Shown piece by piece: positions 60,965 through 64,000 of a DNA stretch of 64,000 nt. Positions within the stretch are counted from its first letter, which is position 1; every line of letters starts with the position of its first letter. The DNA lies in assembly GCF_009495755.1 (NCBI RefSeq), contig NZ_WIBJ01000031.1, positions 415,371 through 479,370 of the forward strand, in the 5' to 3' direction. The position numbers and the translations under genes are program-made. The notes below the pieces were generated by a model. The model had not been told where the DNA came from. It made no database searches and worked only from the letters and a program-made list of their open reading frames with translations. The DNA is from Flavobacterium sp. LMO8 (GTDB lineage: Bacteria > Bacteroidota > Bacteroidia > Flavobacteriales > Flavobacteriaceae).

Positions 60965-61696
60965 ATGATTTACAGAGTTTTGCCCCTGATTTTATTTTGC
61001 ATTTTTTCGTTCAAGCCTTTGAATACAATAAAAAATACTAAAAATGAAGTTAAATCTACTGATCCAAAATTAATTGCTTCAAATGCGAAAGCAACTTTTG
61101 AAGCTAAAAGTAAATCATTCTTCAAAGTTATCGATGCTAATGGATTTTCTTTACCAACATTTGAAAGTTTTTTAGCGGCTTTTGAAGGTTATGAGCAATT
61201 GAAACAACAAGGTAAAATAGAAAACGAAATTTTAACGATTGTTGATTTTAGTTTGTCGTCTACACAAGAAAGAATGTGGGTTATTGATATGAAAACACAA
61301 AAAGTGATTTTAAAATCGTTAGTTTCTCACGGAAGAAATTCGGGTTCTGAATTTGCAACTGATTTTTCAAACACTAGTGAATCATTTAAAAGTAGTTTGG
61401 GTTTTTATGTAACTGGAGAAACATACACAGGAAAACACGGATTATCATTACGTTTAGACGGAATGGAATGCGGAATTAACCATAACGCTAGAAACAGAGC
61501 AGTGGTAGTTCACGGAGCTGATTATGTAAGCAAATCATTCATTAAAAACACAGGAAGATTAGGAAGAAGTCAAGGTTGCCCTGCTGTTCCTTACGAAGTA
61601 CACAAAGAATTGATTCAAACAATAAAAGGGAAATCTTGTATTTTTATTTATCACCCATCAAGAAGCTATGTGGTGAAATCTAAATTAGTTTCGTAG
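60965..61696 (+). CDS. Murein L,D-transpeptidase catalytic domain protein (YkuD_2 type)
   Basis: From the ATG at 60965 it has 243 residues with a signal peptide (MIYRVLPLILFCIFSFKPLN). The catalytic core includes VHGADYVSK (active His) and GRSQGCPAV, the S-x-G-C-type motif with the catalytic Cys. L,D-transpeptidases form 3-3 peptidoglycan cross-links or attach proteins to peptidoglycan. It converges on a second L,D-transpeptidase gene; the last 12 nt of the two genes overlap. The promoter is a textbook Bacteroidota one. Confidence 0.9.
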   Translation: MIYRVLPLILFCIFSFKPLNTIKNTKNEVKSTDPKLIASNAKATFEAKSKSFFKVIDANGFSLPTFESFLAAFEGYEQLKQQGKIENEILTIVDFSLSSTQERMWVIDMKTQKVILKSLVSHGRNSGSEFATDFSNTSESFKSSLGFYVTGETYTGKHGLSLRLDGMECGINHNARNRAVVVHGADYVSKSFIKNTGRLGRSQGCPAVPYEVHKELIQTIKGKSCIFIYHPSRSYVVKSKLVS

Positions 61697-63268
61697 TTTC
61701 TGAAAAAGAACTTTGTCGAGTTCATAAATGTCATCTCTAAATTGAAGCTTGTCATTTTCCATCCAACTCGTCCAATAAAACAAATATACATTCACAGTGT
61801 TTTTAACGGACACTGTTTTTGTTTTCTCTAATTTAATTATGGAATCAATTTCGTTGTTATCCCATTTGTTAGGATTGGTTTTGGTTAAAATTTGTTTGGT
61901 TAAAACCAATGGATTTTCTACTCGTACACATCCTGAACTCAATGATCGATACGTTTTTGCAAAGTATTCACGATGATTTGTATCATGTAAATAAACTGAA
62001 TGACGATTAGCAAAGTTAAATTTAACTAATCCCAAAGAATTATTGTAACCTGGTTTTTGTACGTATTTATAATTGTTAGCACTGGATGGATTCCATTCAT
62101 CCGGACTTACTTCTTTTCCTTGGCTGTTGTATATGGTTAATCTTCGTGAAGGGAAATAGTTTCGGTTTCTTGATGCTTCTGGAGTTAAATCTTCTTTAAT
62201 AATAGTAGGAGGGATGGTCCAAGTAGGATTGAAAACGAAATTAGATAACTTCGAACTTAAAATAGGCGTTTTTCTTTTAGGAGTTCCTACTACAATTTTG
62301 TGCGAAGCTACGGTGTCATTATCAATTACATAATGCAATACGTAATCTGGAATGTTTGCTATTAAGTATTGTTTTCCGAAATCAGAAGGATACCATTTCC
62401 AGCGTTCTAAATTGGCAAATATTTGTTCAATTCTTTCGTTTTTAGTGGTGTTTAAAGCTTTAAGTGTTCCAATTCCGATAACGCCATCTGGAGCCAAACC
62501 ATGTCTTGCTTGAAAACGTTTTACGGCTTTAAGGGTTAATGTGTCGTAAGCCCAAGTAATGATGCTGTCTTTGTTTTTATAATCGTTCCAATAAGCCAAT
62601 CTCTTTTTAATTTTTACCATTTCTGGTAAAGTGTCGTTTACAACAATTTTATTTTTGACAGCAATTTTTTCAAAGGTCACATTGGGAAATTTGTCTATTT
62701 CAAACAAGCTTTTTTTAAGTAACTGATAAACAATGTTTTTTGGCTTTATATCTTTAAATGTTGAAGCGATAATTTTCTCTTTAATGCCTTTTTCTAATAA
62801 CGGAGAAAGTGCTATTTCTTTTTGTTTTAAATCCCAATCAGTATATAATTCTTTTGGATTTAATTTTCCTTTGTGTAAGTGGTTAGCTAGTTTTTCAAAA
62901 GTTTCAGTTAGTAAAATATCATATTTAACGATTTCATCATCTTTAAGTGTTTTTCTCTTGGTTTCTAAATCTTCAATAATTTCAATTTCATAATCTTTTG
63001 GGTTTAATCCATCTTCGTAACAAAATTTAATTTCATTAATTAAATCTCTTCGGTTTTCATCTAAATACCAAATTTCGTGAAAGTTCATTTTTTGATAATA
63101 CAGTTTTAAACTATCTGATTTTTCGGAAAGTAAATCAGGATGCACAGGTCTAATAATTATATTTAAGACAGTATCCTTGATAATACTATTGTCATATGCA
63201 ATTGGTTCGGCTTCTTTTTTACAAGAAATGGTTGATAATATAATGAAGAGTAGTAAAATTTTTTTCAT
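61685..63268 (-). CDS. L,D-transpeptidase family lipoprotein (YcbB-like, with PG-binding domain)
   Basis: From the ATG at 63268 it has 527 residues with a lipoprotein signal (MKKILLLFIILSTISC, Cys16). Domains in order: an N-terminal YcbB-type domain with KLNPKELYTDWDLK, a peptidoglycan-binding motif (VKRFQARHGLAPDGVIGIGT) and the YkuD catalytic domain with SVYLHDTNHREYF and SSGCVRVENP, catalytic Cys in SGC. It would link periplasmic peptidoglycan in 3-3 mode. A longer frame from 63358 lacks a signal at its start and overlaps the GNAT gene, so it is rejected. Its 3' end overlaps the convergent L,D-transpeptidase gene by 12 nt. Confidence 0.92.
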   Translation of the reverse strand: MKKILLLFIILSTISCKKEAEPIAYDNSIIKDTVLNIIIRPVHPDLLSEKSDSLKLYYQKMNFHEIWYLDENRRDLINEIKFCYEDGLNPKDYEIEIIEDLETKRKTLKDDEIVKYDILLTETFEKLANHLHKGKLNPKELYTDWDLKQKEIALSPLLEKGIKEKIIASTFKDIKPKNIVYQLLKKSLFEIDKFPNVTFEKIAVKNKIVVNDTLPEMVKIKKRLAYWNDYKNKDSIITWAYDTLTLKAVKRFQARHGLAPDGVIGIGTLKALNTTKNERIEQIFANLERWKWYPSDFGKQYLIANIPDYVLHYVIDNDTVASHKIVVGTPKRKTPILSSKLSNFVFNPTWTIPPTIIKEDLTPEASRNRNYFPSRRLTIYNSQGKEVSPDEWNPSSANNYKYVQKPGYNNSLGLVKFNFANRHSVYLHDTNHREYFAKTYRSLSSGCVRVENPLVLTKQILTKTNPNKWDNNEIDSIIKLEKTKTVSVKNTVNVYLFYWTSWMENDKLQFRDDIYELDKVLFQKLRN

Positions 63269-63317
63269 AAAAACTACAATTGCGTCATAAATATAAGAAG
63301 AATTATTGACAATCTTC

Positions 63318-63761
63318 TTAGAGAATTTTCTTATACATAGCAAAATGAATGCCAACATCAGGAATTAAAAAAGAATCTCCAATAGTAGTATAGCCTAGTT
63401 TTTTGTAAAAAGGAACCGCATTTTCTCGTGCGTTGAACCAAATTAAATCGGTTTTTAAATTAACACAATAATTTTCAGTTTCTTTTACTAATTCGGCTCC
63501 AAATCCTTTGCCTTGAAATTCTTCTAAAACCGCCATTCCTCTAATCTGAAATTGATTTATTTCAGAGAATAATTCGTTCTTTTCTTTAAAAATTGAAATA
63601 ATTCCAACGAGTTTATCTTCTAAAAATAATCCAAAATGAACAGTATTTTCATCATCATCACCTTTAAATTGGCAAGATTCGATTGGTTTTCCTTTTCTTA
63701 AAACTTCATGTCTAACAGGATAAGTGTCAATTGAATTGATTTTCTTTATTTCCATAATCAT
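63318..63761 (-). CDS. GNAT family N-acetyltransferase
   Basis: The 147-residue protein has the GNAT acetyl-CoA fold: strand QIRGMAVLEEFQGKGFGAEL, carrying motif A (Q-x-x-G-x-G/A: QGKGFG) at about 79-84, then LVKETENYC and motif B LIWFNARENAVPFYKKLGY. The N-terminal EVLRKGKPIESCQF and DTVHFGLF-like ENTVHFGLFLEDK also fit this subfamily. It acetylates a small molecule or protein amine; target unknown. A second ATG at 63755 could be the start. It lies upstream of the L,D-transpeptidase gene on the minus strand with a 49-bp gap. Confidence 0.9.
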   Translation of the reverse strand: MIMEIKKINSIDTYPVRHEVLRKGKPIESCQFKGDDDENTVHFGLFLEDKLVGIISIFKEKNELFSEINQFQIRGMAVLEEFQGKGFGAELVKETENYCVNLKTDLIWFNARENAVPFYKKLGYTTIGDSFLIPDVGIHFAMYKKIL

Positions 63762-63850
63762 ATAACTTATTAAAAGCTAATCATTTAGTAAAAGGTGTTT
63801 ATTCTAGTGTAAAGTTAGTGCAATTGCTTCGAAAAAAATATTTAAAAAAA

Positions 63851-63883
63851 TTTGCAATTAAAAAAACTTTTGAAGTATATTTG
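63851..63883 (+). promoter_or_regulatory. Putative promoter of the tRNA-Gly gene
   Basis: TTTG at 63851-63854, a 21-nt spacer and TATATTTG at 63876-63883 fit the Bacteroidota consensus. The mature tRNA would begin about 58 nt downstream. Confidence 0.6.
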
Positions 63884-63941
63884 CACCCACCAAAGAAATA
63901 CATACAACTCCAATGAAAATTAGAGTTTTTGTAATTCAAAT

Positions 63942-64000
<59 letters not shown>

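Noticed and set aside
63269..63358. Longer N-terminus for the YcbB-like L,D-transpeptidase
   Set aside because: It overlaps the GNAT gene and hides the lipobox; the ATG at 63268 gives a standard lipoprotein signal.

Overview
The window is an AT-rich chromosomal segment of a Bacteroidota bacterium, almost certainly Flavobacteriaceae and close to Flavobacterium. Evidence from the sequence: promoters follow the Bacteroidota pattern (TTTG or TTG near -33, TAnnTTTG near -7), start codons lack Shine-Dalgarno sequences, three type IX secretion (T9SS) or gliding-related genes are present (PorP/SprF-like, PorG-like, plug/DUF5103), and the gene orders waaA/degT/galE, CBS-nadK-porG-uppS-bamA-ompH-ompH-murI and nqrABCDEF-apbE are typical of that family. 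This is mostly core chromosome. I see no phage, integrase, transposase, CRISPR array or rRNA operon.

Layout. 1-3.0 kb: truncated KDO transferase gene facing a DegT aminotransferase and a GalE epimerase (surface polysaccharide). 3-8.2 kb: secreted protein, gamma-carbonic anhydrase-like protein, PorP/SprF protein, Nfu iron-sulfur scaffold, glutamate racemase. 8.2-15.7 kb: envelope-biogenesis operon on the minus strand. 15.8-20.7 kb: PdxJ, an alpha/beta hydrolase, a FadL-like porin, an SGNH lipoprotein and a small four-helix membrane protein. 20.7-24.2 kb: tig-clpP-clpX. 24.2-33.9 kb: minus-strand metabolic genes (M23 protein, fabD, flavin reductase, pirin, Crp/Fnr regulator, U32 protein, purT, aspartate aminotransferase, desaturase). 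34-39.6 kb: rsmG, a small lipoprotein, pruA, apaG, DUF3667 protein, T9SS plug protein. 39.8-47.3 kb: complete Na+-NQR operon, a small conserved protein and the ApbE flavin transferase that would flavinylate NqrB and NqrC. 47.3-49.4 kb: methyltransferase, GxxExxY protein, methionine aminopeptidase. 49.5-51.4 kb: CoA-transferase and an RRM RNA-binding protein. 51.4-56.5 kb: TetR-ABC-HlyD-TolC export operon. 56.6-64 kb: collagen-like mini-lipoprotein, gpmI, DUF5916 barrel, two convergent L,D-transpeptidases, a GNAT protein and the start of a tRNA-Gly(TCC) gene cut by the window end.

Most notable observations. (1) Several unrelated genes (galE, clpX, fabD, a flavin reductase, a methyltransferase, a GxxExxY gene) have leaders built from short repeated and inverted words lying just before the start codon. 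The pair around the GxxExxY gene forms imperfect terminal inverted repeats, like a small mobile cassette. (2) The ABC exporter ATPase at 54155-55807 has lost its signature motif, catalytic Glu and H-loop His. (3) A 59-residue Gly-X-Y lipoprotein is coupled to gpmI. (4) A short CCCGA/TCGGG palindrome appears inside the waaA reading frame and also as terminator hairpins elsewhere. (5) Long dyads overlap the promoters of tig and of the CoA-transferase gene.
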